Made by a program: the position numbers and the translations under genes | DNA from: Pegea sp. RAD2-039 | Taxonomy: Eukaryota; Chordata; Thaliacea; Salpida; Salpidae | Length of the DNA stretch: 64,000 nucleotides | Assembly: GCA_034620365.1 (NCBI GenBank) | Contig: JAQGEQ010000379.1 | Location: forward strand, 248,001-312,000 | Direction of reading: 5' to 3' | In this document: in pieces, positions 10,603-21,903 of the stretch | Layout of the letters: each line of letters begins with the position of its first letter | Position numbering within the stretch: position 1 is the stretch's first letter | The notes under the pieces: generated by a model | The model's database searches: none | Told to the model about the DNA's origin: nothing | What the model saw: only the letters and a program-made list of their open reading frames with translations

Positions 10603-11441
10603 ACCAGCTGTAAATTGCTTGAACCAATACTCCATCAATGGATTTATTATTCAACGAATATCTTCGGTCCTAGGCCTCAGCATTACTCTGTCATCTGATT
10701 TTAAATGGGGCAAAATCAATCAACCTTGTCTTTCTTATTATAAAGACCTGTAGACTTAAGGATCCATTCTTTTTTATCAATATTTTCAACTTACACGTAC
10801 GTCCAATTCTTGTGTTAATGCATGTATGCCATATCAAGTTAATGATATCAAAAAAAATCGAATCTGTTCAGGCAACATTTACTGTATTGGTATGCAGGAG
10901 ACTTAAATAATAAATTATAAAATTATAAACATCGTCTCAGCGTCTTCAATTTAGATACTTTGGAAATTCGACGAGTTGAATACGACTTAATTCATATTTT
11001 AAAAATTATCCACAGTTTAACTGACTTTCAGTTTGATGACTTCCTTTCCATTAGTCCTTCCCTCAATTTATACGAACTCAGAAGACACACATTACATCTT
11101 AATAAGCCCATATCACCTAGTACATTAATCAGATGAATATTTTTCTTATACCTCACAATTAGTACATGGAACCAGCGGCCATTAGACATTGTCATGTCAG
11201 AATCACTCGCGTTGTTCAAGAAAAGGTTGAAACGTTATAATATTGCCAACACTACCTTTTCTAAGCTGTGAGTTTTCCCTTATTTATAAATAATACTACA
11301 ATTCTCTGTAAATGGCCACTGTAATATGTTTAGAGGACTACCGAAATTTAATGTGTTACATCTTTTGCTTCTGTATTTCCAACTTAATAGATATTATTTG
11401 TGAGAATGTGTGTTAGCGAGAGGTGCTCTTTTCAGACACAA
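10603..11441 (+). pseudogene. LINE ORF2 C-terminal region and 3' UTR (broken)
   Basis: Out-of-frame fragments continue the polymerase C-terminus, including a thumb-region piece (INGFIIQRISSVLGLSITL, 10633-10689) and, at about 10930-11270, a region matching the open frame of copy 2 at 43883-44266 (HRLSVFNLDTLEIRRVEYDL). The 3' UTR contains GAGAATGTGTGTTAGCGAGA near 11,403, also present in copy 2. There is no clear A-rich tail before the array begins. Confidence 0.85.
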
Positions 11442-11504
11442 TAACTGTAAATTTTAGCTTTCAGTCTACAAAAAAAGTTTGGTTTGTCATTATGATTTTT
11501 GCTA

Positions 11505-11686
11505 AACTAATATTTCATCAGTTGTCAAAATCACTTGATAACCCTACCAGATAAAATGAAATCCAACATTCAATGATTTAATCTGTTATTAAAATGAAAG
11601 TAATGTCTTGGGTTTGTGGGTAGTCATCAAAATTTCAGAACAGTTTCAGTGTCTTCAGAAATTGCTCTAAAAAATATGACTCTTTT
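11505..11686 (+). ncRNA. Array unit 1, type B: putative snRNA/SL-like RNA gene
   Basis: First unit after the LINE. Dyad 11505-11523 has a left arm AACTAAT (one mismatch to ATCAGTT). The leader-like block ends at 11619 and is followed by GTAGTC at 11620, 96 nt after the dyad. The leader end is GGTTTGTGG rather than the usual type-B TTTGTAG. Confidence 0.4.
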
Positions 11687-12537
11687 ATAACCTTAAGCAA
11701 AAAGGCTCTTTAATAAATACTAAGGTTTCAATTAAAATTGGGCAACAGTAAAAATTTACAGGTAAAAGCTGTTAAATCATGATAATTTTAATAAAAAAAG
11801 CAGACTTTCTTCTAATGGGCTAAAAATATATTCAATTTACCAGTTAGTAAAGTTTGAAAGTCAAATTATATTTTGAATTATCTAATTGAAAAAATTAATA
11901 AAATTTTTCCTCATCTTCTTGTTTTTCAAAAGCACAATTTTTCACATGATAAATTTAAAAGTTGTTCTGATACTTCATAAACTAAATTGTTTTATTTCAG
12001 TTAAAACTAGCAGAATGTTAAAAAAAAAACCATAAGATAAAATATTAATAAAATCTTGAAAAAAATGTTTATATTTTAAGTTCATTTTTAACTTCAAGAT
12101 GAAATGATTTACGTTATTAATAAATATTTGAAATTTTCAAATATACTTTTCAACTTCATTTGAAAATATATTTTTAAATTGACACTGATCAGTCGAATTT
12201 GTTTTTTAAATATTCTAACATTAATCCAAAGTAAAATTATCGAACAAATAAAATTTTAGATTTATAGTTAGAGAGTTAGATAATTACCTGTAAATAAATA
12301 AATTACCATTTTAAATCTAAGCAAAAACATTAAAGACTTTCTTTTGAAGACTTGGATTTCATATTTTCAAATCCTTATTTTTGTTTTGTTTAAAGTTTAT
12401 ACTTCAGTTGATAACTAAATTTTAAACTCTAATAATTTTTAGAAAAATTAAAAAAATAGTTTTTAGCTTTCAGTAAAAATATCGTTTATAATAAAGTTTA
12501 GGAAAGACGTTTGATTTGTCATTATGAACTTTTGTTA

Positions 12538-12717
12538 AACTGATGTTTCATCAGTTTTCAAATTTGTACTAGGGAGCTAAAGGATCTTTCCTCGTTTTTA
12601 ATCGAAGTTTAATCTAGTATTAAAATGAAGCTAAAGTCTTGCGTTTGTGGGTAATCAGAAAATTTTTAGACATTTTTCACTTTTTCGGAAATTGTTCTAA
12701 AATGTTATGACTTTTGT
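12538..12717 (+). ncRNA. Array unit 2, type A: putative snRNA/SL-like RNA gene
   Basis: Dyad with perfect 8-bp arms AAACTGAT/ATCAGTTT (12537-12557). GTAATC donor at 12651, 94 nt after the 19-bp core; Sm-like AATTTTTAG at 12661-12669; TATGACTTTT at 12706-12715. The sequence upstream is a B/C-like hybrid carrying ACTGATCAGT at 12184. Confidence 0.45.
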
Positions 12718-13396
12718 CAAATTTAAACAAAGAGATGTCTTTACAAAATCAAGATACTCATTTTCATTTCTATAAACAATTTATGCAATTTACCATTTAG
12801 CAATGTTTGAAAGTAATTTCACATTATTAATTCCAAGTTACTAATATATATAATTTTAGCCAAGTTTCTTGATTATAATAACAAATTGTTTTATTTCGAT
12901 AAAATTAAAAAAAATTTTTGTAATGTTTCCTAATCTGAAATGTTTTATTTTAGTTAAAATTAGTAAGCGGTTAACAAAATCAAAACCAAAAGATAAAATA
13001 TTATTAAAATGCTGAATAAATGTATTTTTATAAAAAAAAATTCGTTTTAAAATTCAAAAAGAAAAATATTTACGTTATCAACAAATATTTGAAAATTTCC
13101 AAAAATCTTTTTCAACTTCATTTAAAAAATTCTTTTTCAATTGTAACTGATCAGTCAAATTTGTTTTTTAAATATTTTAACATTAACTCCGATGTAAAAT
13201 TATAGAACAAAAAACATTTTAGATTAATAATTACACAGTTAGATAATTACTTGTATATAAATGTATTTCAATCTTAAATAAAAAGAAAAACTTTTAAATT
13301 TTAGTTTTGAAGACTTGAACTGTTACTTTAGAAAATGACGAAACAAAAAAATTTTATCAGCAAAACAAAATTTGATTCGTGACAAAGAAGTTTTTA

Positions 13397-13500
13397 AACT
13401 GATATTTCATCAATTGTCAAAATCCATTTTTAAATACTGAGGGATACAATATAAGAATACTTTGGTGTACTTTCAACTTAACATGCAACCGACTTAACTA
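13397..13500 (+). repeat. Array unit 3, type C: dyad without donor
   Basis: Dyad 13397-13415 (AACTGAT/ATCAATT). TGTACTTT and AACATGCAACC follow at the expected distance as in type D, but the TTTGTGG-GTAA end is absent. Probably a decayed unit. Confidence 0.5.
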
Positions 13501-13695
13501 ATAATAATTATTAATTATTCTAAATATTAATAAATAAGTTACTTGAATTATTACTTGATGATCATAAATAAAACTTATTTGTTATAATTATAATATTTCT
13601 GTTTAAATTAACAATATTCAAGAAGACCTCAATATTATTTTTTCTTTTTCAAGGATTTTTATTGTAAACTTTCTTACTAATCTTATGTTAAAATT

Positions 13696-13878
13696 AACTG
13701 ATATATAATCAGTTTCCAAAATATCGGGAAGAAAACTGAAGTATGATTAGCTTTCACAATATTCGCACTGTACTCGTTTAATAAAACGTAATTTTAATCT
13801 TGCGTTTGTGGGTAACTAATATTTTTGTCGAAGAAATTAACAGTCATTAAAAAGTTGTTTCAAAAAAAGAGGACTTTT
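13696..13878 (+). ncRNA. Array unit 4, type E: putative snRNA/SL-like RNA gene
   Basis: Dyad AACTGAT/ATCAGTT around ATATA, 13696-13714. TGTACTCG at 13770; leader end GCGTTTGTGG; GTAACT at 13812 (97 nt). ATTTTTG at 13821-13827 is a canonical-looking Sm core. Confidence 0.45.
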
Positions 13879-14382
13879 CAAAAATATCGAGAAAGCGACG
13901 TCATAGAACATTCCAGGTTGTCAAGTAATTGTAAATTAGGATAAATTTTTACAGAATAATAGCTGTTGAATCTTAATTATGATCAAATCACGTTATTTTG
14001 ATATAGAGAGTTTTTATAAACAAGTACTAGTTGGCAAAATTATAAGATAACTTTCATTGATTATTATTAATTCCAAGTTTTTTGATTCATAATATATCAG
14101 CCAAACTGTTTGTTTGTTGATTAACAAAATATTATATTGTGATAAGAAATCAAAGATAAAAATTTGTTGATTTATAAATTAACTTCTTACAATCAAATAG
14201 GAAAAGTTTCTATTTAAAGAAAAAATCATAAAACTAGATTTTCAATCGTTTGCTTAAGGATTAAGTTTGTTTTTAGTTTCATGAAATTTCATAAAAAATT
14301 AGGAAATGTTGGAAAAAATATAGAAATAGATTTTATCTTTCAGTCTACAAAAAAGTTTGGTTTGTCATTATGATGTTTGCTA

Positions 14383-14564
14383 GACTAATATTTCATCAGT
14401 TGTCAAAATTGCTTGATAACCCTACAAGATAATATGAAATCCAACATTCATTTGTTTATTCTGTTATTAAAATGAAAGTAAAGTCTTTCGTTTGTAGGTA
14501 CCAAAAACAATTCAGATTAGTTTCACTGTCTTTAGAAATTGAACTACAAAATATGATTCTTTTT
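14383..14564 (+). ncRNA. Array unit 5, type B: putative snRNA/SL-like RNA gene
   Basis: Dyad-derived element 14383-14401 (GACTAAT/ATCAGTT). Leader end TTTCGTTTGTAG; GTACCA at 14498 (96 nt). The T-run is poor (CAATTCAG), but TTTCACTGTC with GAAA follows. Confidence 0.38.
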
Positions 14565-14974
14565 AAACTTTAAGCTAAAAGCCTTCTTAATAAATGATAA
14601 GGTTTGAACTAAAATTAAGCAACAGTAAATGTTTGCAAGTAAATGCTGTTAAATCATGATAAGGTTACAAAATAGGTTACTTTATTATAATGGGTTAATA
14701 AATATATTCAATTTACTAGTATTTGCTAGTTTTATTAATTTGCTAGTTTTATTGTATTAAAATTAGAAAAGGCTCGTTCAAAAGAAAAGTCATAAAAAAA
14801 TTTTATCTCTTGATAAGGTTAAAGATTATTTCAAAGTTTGTGAAAAATTTTAAATTCTAATAAACTTCAGAAAATTTACAAAAATTGTTTTTAGCTTTTA
14901 GCAAAAATATCGTTTATAATCGTTTATAATAAAGTTTACGAAACAAGTTTGGTTCATCATTATGACTTTTGTTA

Positions 14975-15154
14975 AACTGATGTTTCATCAGTTTTCAAAT
15001 TTGTACTAGGGAGCTAAAGGAGCTTTACCCGTTTTTAGTCGAAGTTTAATCCAGTATTAAAATGAAACTAAAGTCTTGCGTTTGTGGGTAGTCGGAAAAA
15101 TTTTTAGAGTAGTTTCACTGCCATCGGAAATTATTATAAAAAGTTTTGACTTTA
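14975..15154 (+). ncRNA. Array unit 6, type A: putative snRNA/SL-like RNA gene
   Basis: Perfect dyad arms (14974-14994). Donor GTAGTC at 15088 (94 nt); ATTTTTAG at 15100-15107; ACTGCCATCGGAAA stem region follows. Confidence 0.45.
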
Positions 15155-15808
15155 ATGAAATTTAAACAAAGAAATGTTTTCAAAAAATTCAAGTCATTTA
15201 TTTAAGTTTTCTAAAAACTTTTATTAATTTACCAGTTAGCAAACTTTGAAATAAAAGCTGCTAAAATAATAAAAATATGATGCCAAGATTATTGTTTTTC
15301 AATAATAAAATATTTTAGTTTAATAAAATAAAAAAAATTTTGATACTTCTCAAATTAAACTGTTTTTCTTCAGTTAAATTTAGTAAGCGCTTAAAAAAAT
15401 TAAACCAAAAGATAGAATAATATTATAACGTTGAAGAAGATTTGTTTATAATAAAAGTTCATTTTTAATTTCGAAAAGAAAATTATTTAGGTTATTAATA
15501 AATATTTAAAATAATCAAAAATACTTTTAAACTTCATTTAAAAATATATTTTTCAACTGTAACTGATCAATCAAACATAGTTTTAAGTCTTTTAAGAGTA
15601 ACTCCTAAGTAAATTTATCAAACAAATAAAATTTTAGATGAATAATTAAAGAATTATATATTGACCTATATATAAATACATTACAATTTTAAATCAAAAC
15701 AATAACTTTTAATTTTGTTTTTGAAGACTTGGATTGTTATTTTAAAACATACGAGAGTAAATAACTTTATCAGCCAAACAATTTTGGTTTATGACAAAGA
15801 GTTTTCTA

Positions 15809-15991
15809 AACTGGTATTTCACCAGCTGTCAAAATATTTTGTAAATTTATAAAGAAGGATTATGATCCACATTCCTTTTAGTGTACTCTAAACTTAACAT
15901 GTAACCAATATCTAGCGTTTGTGGGTAATTTAAACATTTTTGAGAAGAAAATAGACGCTTTTAATCTTAGTTAACCAAAAATTAAATGTTA
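15809..15991 (+). ncRNA. Array unit 7, type D: putative snRNA/SL-like RNA gene
   Basis: Dyad AACTGGT/ACCAGCT (15809-15827), with a paired GAT-to-GGT and ATC-to-ACC change relative to other types. TTTTAGTGTACTC precedes the leader; GTAATT donor at 15925 (97 nt); ATTTTTGAG at 15936-15944. Confidence 0.45.
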
Positions 15992-16090
15992 AATTCTGTA
16001 TAAATTTTCAATTTTCTTGAATGATCTCTTTGTTAATTTATCCTTTTAAGTTTTAATTAAAGCAATGTTGATTAATACTATAATATGTAA

Positions 16091-16275
16091 GACTAATAAA
16101 TAATGTGTAGCACCAAATACTTTCAAGAAAAAGATAGCATATTGTTGTTTCTACTATTTTTTGCAGTGTACTAGTTTAATATCAAGTAAGTAACTCTTGA
16201 TTTTGTTGGTAAATTTGTTTAGACTAGTTTTACTATCAATGAAAAGTTGTCTCAATAAAAACGACTTTTAAATGA
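16091..16275 (+). ncRNA. Array unit 8, type H: putative snRNA/SL-like RNA gene
   Basis: The dyad position (16091-16109) is degenerate (GACTAATAAATAATGTGTA). TTGCAG-TGTACTAG precedes the leader; donor GTAAAT at 16209 (99 nt); U7-like T-run AATTTGTTTAG at 16212-16222. Confidence 0.35.
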
Positions 16276-16723
16276 GCAAACCAAAATGACAAAAACCTTT
16301 AAAGTAATGTTCTTTTACAATGACATATGGCAGGCTAAAAGCTGTAAGGTTATGACGACGCCAATAAATGCAGGTTAGTTTAATTTAATGATTAACTATA
16401 AACAATTAAAGTATCAGTTGGCAAACTAAAAATATAACTTTCATTGAACAATTTTAAATTCAAAATAATAAATTTAATAATATTATAGTCTTTGTAAGTA
16501 TATTCAGTTTATTTTATAGCTAAAATAATATTTATTAATTATTTCATATAAAACTCAACAAATAAAACACATGAATTATTACTCTACAAGCATAACTAAA
16601 ATTTATTTGTTATTATCAAAATATTTCTGTTTAAATTAACAATATTCATGAAGACCTCATTTTTTATTTATCTTTTTCAAGAATTTTTATTTTAAACATT
16701 CTTACTAATCTTATGTTAAAATT

Positions 16724-16906
16724 AACTGATATGTAATCAGTTTCCAAAATATCGGAAAGAAAACAGGGATGTGTCTAGAAATCATTATATTCGCACTGTA
16801 CTCGTTTAATATAAGGAATTTGTTATCTCGTATTTGTGGGCAACCAAATTTTTATCAGATAAAACTAACTGTCTTCAAAATCTGTTTCTAAAATGATAAC
16901 TTTTGA
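16724..16906 (+). ncRNA. Array unit 9, type G: unit with GC at the donor
   Basis: Intact dyad with spacer ATGTA (16724-16742) and TGTACTCG. The leader end TTTGTGG is followed by GCAACC at 16840 (97 nt), so a GT donor is missing. AATTTTTA at 16847-16854. Confidence 0.35.
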
Positions 16907-17426
16907 AAAATTCTAAACAAAACGACGTCATAAATTATTTAAGGTGGTCTAGTAATTGTAATTAAGGGAACATTTTACAGGATAAACGTTATTGAGTCTT
17001 AATTATAATCAAAGCAGATTAGTTTGATCTAAAGAGTTTTTATAAACAAGTACTAGTTGGAAAACTTAAATGATAACTTTCATTGATTATTGTTAATTTA
17101 AAATTTCTTCATTCATAAAATATCAGCCAAATTTATTGTTTGTTGATTAACGTCTTAGTTCGATAAAATTAAAATATAAGTTTTTGTGTCTTTCTATATT
17201 AACCTATTTTATATAATTTATAAAAATCACTTTTTAAGAAAAATTATAAAAAAATATTTTTTATCTTTTTTTTATTTTTAAAGTTTTATTATAAGTTGGA
17301 TAGGAAAATATTAAATGCTAATAAAATTTACAAAAATTATAAAAATGAGTATTTAGCTTTCAGTAACAATATCATTTATATTAAACTTTACGAAACAAGT
17401 TTGATTTGTCATTATGAACTTCATTA

Positions 17427-17604
17427 AACTGATATTTCATCAGTTACAAAAATATACACTGGTGTTAAATAAGATTTCCCTGTTCACATTGAAGATTAAT
17501 CTATTATTAAAATGAAACTAAAGTCTTGTGTTTGTGGGTAATCAGAAAAATTTTAGAGTAGTTTCACTTTATTCGGAAATTTTTCTATGAAGTTATGACT
17601 TTTA
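17427..17604 (+). ncRNA. Array unit 10, type I: putative snRNA/SL-like RNA gene
   Basis: Perfect dyad AACTGAT/ATCAGTT around ATTTC (17427-17445). Leader end TTGTGTTTGTGG; GTAATC at 17538 (92 nt). Confidence 0.45.
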
Positions 17605-18295
17605 TCAAATTTAAACAAAGAGATGTTTTACAAAAAATTTCAAGCTATTTGTTTTTATTTTACTTAAAATGTTGAGTATTTTACCAGATAGCAAAGTTTG
17701 AAAGTCAACTTTCATTCCACATTATTAATTCCAAGCTACTAATATATATATTTTTAGCCAAGTTTCTTGTTTATAATAACAAATTGTTTTATTTCAAAAA
17801 AAAATTAAAAAATCTTTTAACTTTTCATGATTTAAAACGTTTTATTTTAGCTAAAATTAGTAAGCGCTCAACAAAAATCAAAACCAAAAGATAAAATATT
17901 ATTAAAATTTGAATAAATGTATTTTTATAAGAAAAATTCTTTTTTAAATTCAAATAAAAATATTTACGTTATTAACAAATATTTGAACATTTCCATAAAT
18001 TTTCAGAATCTTTTTCAACTTCATTTGAAAATATCTTTTTCAATTGTAACTGATCAGTCAAATTTGTTTTTTAAATAATTCAACATTGACTCCGACGTAA
18101 AATTATCGAACAAAAACATTTTAGATTGATAATTAGACAATTAGATAACTACTTGTATATAAATAAATTACAATCTTAAACAAAAAGAAAAACTTTTAGA
18201 TTTTAGTTTTGAAGACTTGAACTGTTACTGAAAATAAAGAAACTAAAAAATTTCATCAGCAAAACAAAATTTGATTCGTGACAAAGAAGTTTTTA

Positions 18296-18400
18296 AACTG
18301 ATATTTCATCAATTGTCAAAATCCGTTTTTAAATGCTGAGGGATACAATATAAGAGTACTTTGGTGTACTTTCAACTTAACATGCAACCGACTTAACTGA
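18296..18400 (+). repeat. Array unit 11, type C: dyad without donor
   Basis: Dyad 18296-18314 with right arm ATCAATT; GGTGTACTTT and AACATGCAACCGAC follow, then no leader end. ACTGATCAGT lies 247 nt upstream of the dyad (18049). Confidence 0.5.
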
Positions 18401-18594
18401 TAATTATAATTATTTATTCTAAATATTAACAAGTAATTTACTTGAATTATTACTATTTGATCATGACTAAAACTTATTAGTTATAATCAAAATATTTCTG
18501 TTTAAATTAACATTATTCAAGAAGACCACAATATTAATTTATCTTTTTCAAGGATTTTTATTGTAAACTTTCCTACTAATCTTATGTTAAAATT

Positions 18595-18778
18595 AACTGA
18601 TATATAATCAGTTGTCCAAAATATCGGGAAGAAAACTGAAGTGTGTTTAGTTTTCATTATTCTCGCACTGTACTCGCTTAATAAAAAGTAATTATTATCT
18701 TGTGTTTATGGGTAACTAATTTTTTTGTCAAAGAAATTAACAGTCATTAAAAAGTTGTTTCAAAAAATGATGACTTTT
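18595..18778 (+). ncRNA. Array unit 12, type E: putative snRNA/SL-like RNA gene
   Basis: Perfect dyad (18595-18613). Leader end TGTGTTTATGG (G-to-A change); GTAACT at 18712 (98 nt); seven-T Sm-like run ending TTTTTTTG. Confidence 0.42.
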
Positions 18779-19282
18779 CAAAAATATCAAGAAAGCGACG
18801 TCATAGAACATTCCAGGTTGTCAAGTAATTGTAAATTAGGATAAATTTTTACAGGATAATAGCTGTTGAGTCTTAATTATGATCAAATCACGTTATTTTG
18901 ATATAGAGAGTTTTTATAAACAAGTACTAGTTGGCAAAATTATGAGATAACTTTTTTTGATTATTGTTAATTCAAAATTTCTGCATTCATAAAATATCAA
19001 CCAAATTTGTTGTTTGTTTACTAACTAAATATTCTATTGTGATAAGAAATAAAAGTTAAAAATTGTTGATTTAAAAATTAACTTCTTACAATCAAATAAG
19101 AAAAGTTTCTATTTAAAGAAAAAATCATAAAATTAGATTTTCGATCGTTTGTTTAAGGATTAAGTTTGTTTTTAATTTCATGAAATTTCATAAAAAATTA
19201 GGAAATGTTGGAAAAATTATAGAAATAGATTTTAGTTTTCAGTCTACAAAAAAAGTTTGGTTTGTCATTATGATGTTTGCCA

Positions 19283-19464
19283 AACTAATATTTCATCAGT
19301 TGTCAAAATTGCTTGATAACCCCACCAGATAAAATGAAATCCAACATTCGTTTGTTTAATCTGTTATTAAAATGAAAGTAAAGTCTTTCGTTTGTAGGTA
19401 CCAAAAACAATTCAGATTAGTTTCACTGTCTTTAGAAATTGAACTACAAAATATGATTCTTTTT
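19283..19464 (+). ncRNA. Array unit 13, type B: putative snRNA/SL-like RNA gene
   Basis: Dyad 19283-19301 with left arm AACTAAT; leader TTTCGTTTGTAG; GTACCA at 19398 (96 nt). Confidence 0.38.
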
Positions 19465-20214
19465 AAACTTTAAGCAAAAAGACTCATTAATAAAACTAAG
19501 GTTTGAAGTAAAATTAATCAACAGTAAAAGTGTACAAGTAAAAGCTGTTAAATCATTGTAAAGCTAAAAATAGGTTACTTTGATCTAATGGGTTAATAAA
19601 TATATTCAATTTAATAGTTAGCAAAGTTTGAAAATCAACTTTTATTTCACAATTTTAATTCCAAGTTACTAAATTAGAAAAATGTTTGACAAGTTTCTTG
19701 TTTTTCAAAAGCACAATTTTTCACATGATGAAATTAAAATTTGTTCTGATACTTCATAAACTAAACTGTTTTATTTCAGTTAAAATTAGCAGAATGTTAA
19801 AAAAAATCCAAACCATAAGATAAAATATTATTAGAATATTGAAAAAATGTTTATATTTTAAGTTCATTTTTAACTTGAAAAATGAAATTATTTACGTTAT
19901 TAATAAATATATGAAATTTTCAAAAATACTTTTCAAATTCATTTAAAAGTATCTTTTTAAATTCTAACTGATCAGTCAAATTTATTTTTTAATAATTTTT
20001 ATGTTGACTCCGAAGTAAACCTATAAAGCAAAAAAATGTTAAAATAAAAATAAGAGAATTAGTTATTTACCTGTATACAAATACATTACCATCCTAAATC
20101 AAAACAAAAAACTTTTAATTTTGTTTTTGAAGACTTGGATTGTTAGTTTAAAACATACGAAAGTAAATAACTTTATCAGCCAAACAAGTTTGATTTATGA
20201 CAAGGAGTTTTTTA

Positions 20215-20398
20215 AACTGGTTTTTCACCAGCTGTCAAAATATTTTGGATAATTAGAATAAAAAATTATTTGAGCCACATTCCTTTATTGTACTCTACAC
20301 TTAACATGTAACCAGTATCTAGCATTTGTGGGTAATTTAAACATGTTTGAGAAACATTTGACTTTTAATCTTATTTAACAAAACACTAAAGTTTAAAT
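20215..20398 (+). ncRNA. Array unit 14, type D: putative snRNA/SL-like RNA gene
   Basis: Dyad AACTGGT/ACCAGCT around TTTTC (20215-20233). Leader end GCATTTGTGG; GTAATT at 20332 (98 nt); T-run altered to ATGTTTGAG at 20343. Confidence 0.42.
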
Positions 20399-20490
20399 TC
20401 TGTAAAAACTATTCATTTTTCTAAATGACATCTATCTTATCTTTTTATGAAATTTATTATAATTGTCCTTATTAGTGTTGTGATTTGTAA

Positions 20491-20671
20491 AACTGATATA
20501 TAATCAGTTGCCAAACAATTTCCAGAATCAAATAAAGTATGCTGTTTCTACCAAGCTCCAGTCTACTCTTTTAATAACAAGTAACTAACGTATGGAATTT
20601 GTTGGTAAATTTGTTTAGACTAGTTTCACTGTCATTGAAAAGTTGTCTCAAAAGATACAACTTTTATATGA
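20491..20671 (+). ncRNA. Array unit 15, type F: putative snRNA/SL-like RNA gene
   Basis: Perfect dyad (20491-20509), only 276 nt after the dyad of unit 14. Leader end GGAATTTGTTG; GTAAAT at 20605 (95 nt), U7-like AATTTGTTTAG, then TTTCA/TGAAA stem around CTGTCAT. Confidence 0.45.
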
Positions 20672-21435
20672 GCAAAACCAACTGACAAAAACTTTAAGTA
20701 ATTTTTTTTACAATGAGATACAACAGGCTAAAGGATATAGCAGGCTAAACGCTGTTAGGTTATGACGACGCCAATAAATGCAAGTTAGTCTCATTTAATG
20801 ATTAATTATAAACATTTAAAGTATCGTTTGGCAAACTGTCATTGATAATTTGTTTCACAATATGATGACTTTTAAAAAACTCTAAAGATAACGATTTAAT
20901 AAAGCTTGAGTTGTCCAGTTTGCCAAGTAATTGTAAATTAGGGAACAATTTAGAAGGTGAAAGCGATTGAATCTTATTTATATCAAATAACGTTGTTTTG
21001 ATCTAAAGAGTTTTTGTTAACAATTAATTTACCAGTTAGCAAACTTAAACGATAACTTTCATTAGAGGTTATTCATTCCAAATTACTACATTTATAACAT
21101 CTTAGTCAAGTTGGTTGTTTGTTGATCAACAAGATATATTAGTTTGAAAAAAGTAGAAGTTAGATTTTTGTTACTTTTAGTTGAACTTATTGTATTAAAA
21201 TTAGAAAAAGTTCACTTTAAAGAAAAATCATAAAATTACATTTTTCATCTCTTGTTTAAGATTAAAGATTATATCTAAGTTGACGGAAAAATTTCAAATT
21301 CTAATAAATTTTAGAAAACTTATAAAAATGAGTTAATATGAGCTTTCATATTGATGAGCTTATAATAATGAGCTTTCAATAATAATGTGATTTATAAAAA
21401 AGTTTACGAAACAAGTTTGATTTGTCATTTTGTTA

Positions 21436-21614
21436 AACTGATGTTTCATCAGTTTTCAAATTTGCATCAGGAAGACAACCGAGCTTTATCCGTTATTATC
21501 ATAGTTTAATCAATTATTAAAATGAAACTAAAGTCTTGTGTTTGTGGGTAATCAGAAAATTTTTAGAGTAGTTTCACTGTCACCGGAAGTTATCATAAAA
21601 AGTTTTGACTTCAA
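21436..21614 (+). ncRNA. Array unit 16, type A: putative snRNA/SL-like RNA gene
   Basis: Perfect 8-bp arms. GTAATC at 21548 (93 nt); AATTTTTAG at 21558-21566; TTTCACTGTCACCGGAA follows. The unit tail is fused to type-H sequence near 21,700. Confidence 0.45.
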
Positions 21615-21720
21615 TGAAATTTAAACAAAGAGATGTCTTCAAAAAATTCAAGTCATTTATTTAAGTTTTCTAAAAACTTTTACTAATTTACCAGTTAGCA
21701 ATTAATGCTATGATATGTAA

Positions 21721-21903
21721 GACTAATAAGTAACGAGTAGCGCCAAATAGTTTCGAGAAACAGATACCATTATGTTGTTTCTACTACTTTGCAGTTTTTA
21801 AGTTTAATATCAAGTAACTAACTCTTGAGTTTGTAGGTAAATTTGTTTAAACTAGTTTTACTATCAATGAAAAGTTGTCTCAAAAAATACGACTTTTAAA
21901 TGA
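21721..21903 (+). ncRNA. Array unit 17, type H: putative snRNA/SL-like RNA gene
   Basis: Degenerate dyad at 21721. Leader end GAGTTTGTAG (TAG instead of TTG); GTAAAT at 21837 (97 nt). It follows unit 16 directly, without the usual type-D unit between. Confidence 0.35.

Larger units (their letters stand above)
8190..11441 (+). mobile_element. Decayed LINE retrotransposon (CR1/Jockey type), copy 1
   Basis: One element with, in order, an AP endonuclease, a reverse transcriptase and a C-terminal domain, all on the plus strand but scattered over several frames. Base composition is visibly less AT-rich than the flanks. The 5' border is uncertain: 8190-8470 is GC-richer and could be the remains of ORF1 or an unrelated insert. 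The 3' border is set by the block ending GAGAGGTGCTCT near 11,430, which is shared with the second copy. The element is inactive. The array starts directly after it. Confidence 0.9.

Noticed and set aside
11028..11219. 63-codon minus-strand frame, and its counterpart at 44023-44214
   Set aside because: Both are antisense to the LINE C-terminal coding region and are similar only because the LINE copies are.
12633..12653. Micro-ORF ATG-AAA-CTA-AAG...GGG-TAA (nine codons) in A and I units, with synonymous TGT/TGC changes
   Set aside because: D, E, F, G and H units share the TTTGTGG/TTG-GTAA end in other frames or without an ATG, so a common peptide cannot explain the conservation.
12645..12656. 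GGGTAA as a telomere-like repeat
   Set aside because: It occurs once per unit, inside a longer conserved block, never in tandem.
13020..13205. Open frames of 60-76 codons in the array (13020-13205, 24809-25039, 28717-28905, 30864-31046, 41051-41239, 56239-56439)
   Set aside because: They lie on both strands and are not kept open among homologous units; products are low-complexity Lys, Phe, Ile and Asn.
16165..16220. Micro-exon with acceptor TTTTTTGCAG and donor TTG-GTAAAT in H units
   Set aside because: All three frames contain stops within the 42 nt, and other types lack the AG at this place, so a repeated coding micro-exon is unlikely. A non-coding cis-spliced exon is not fully excluded.
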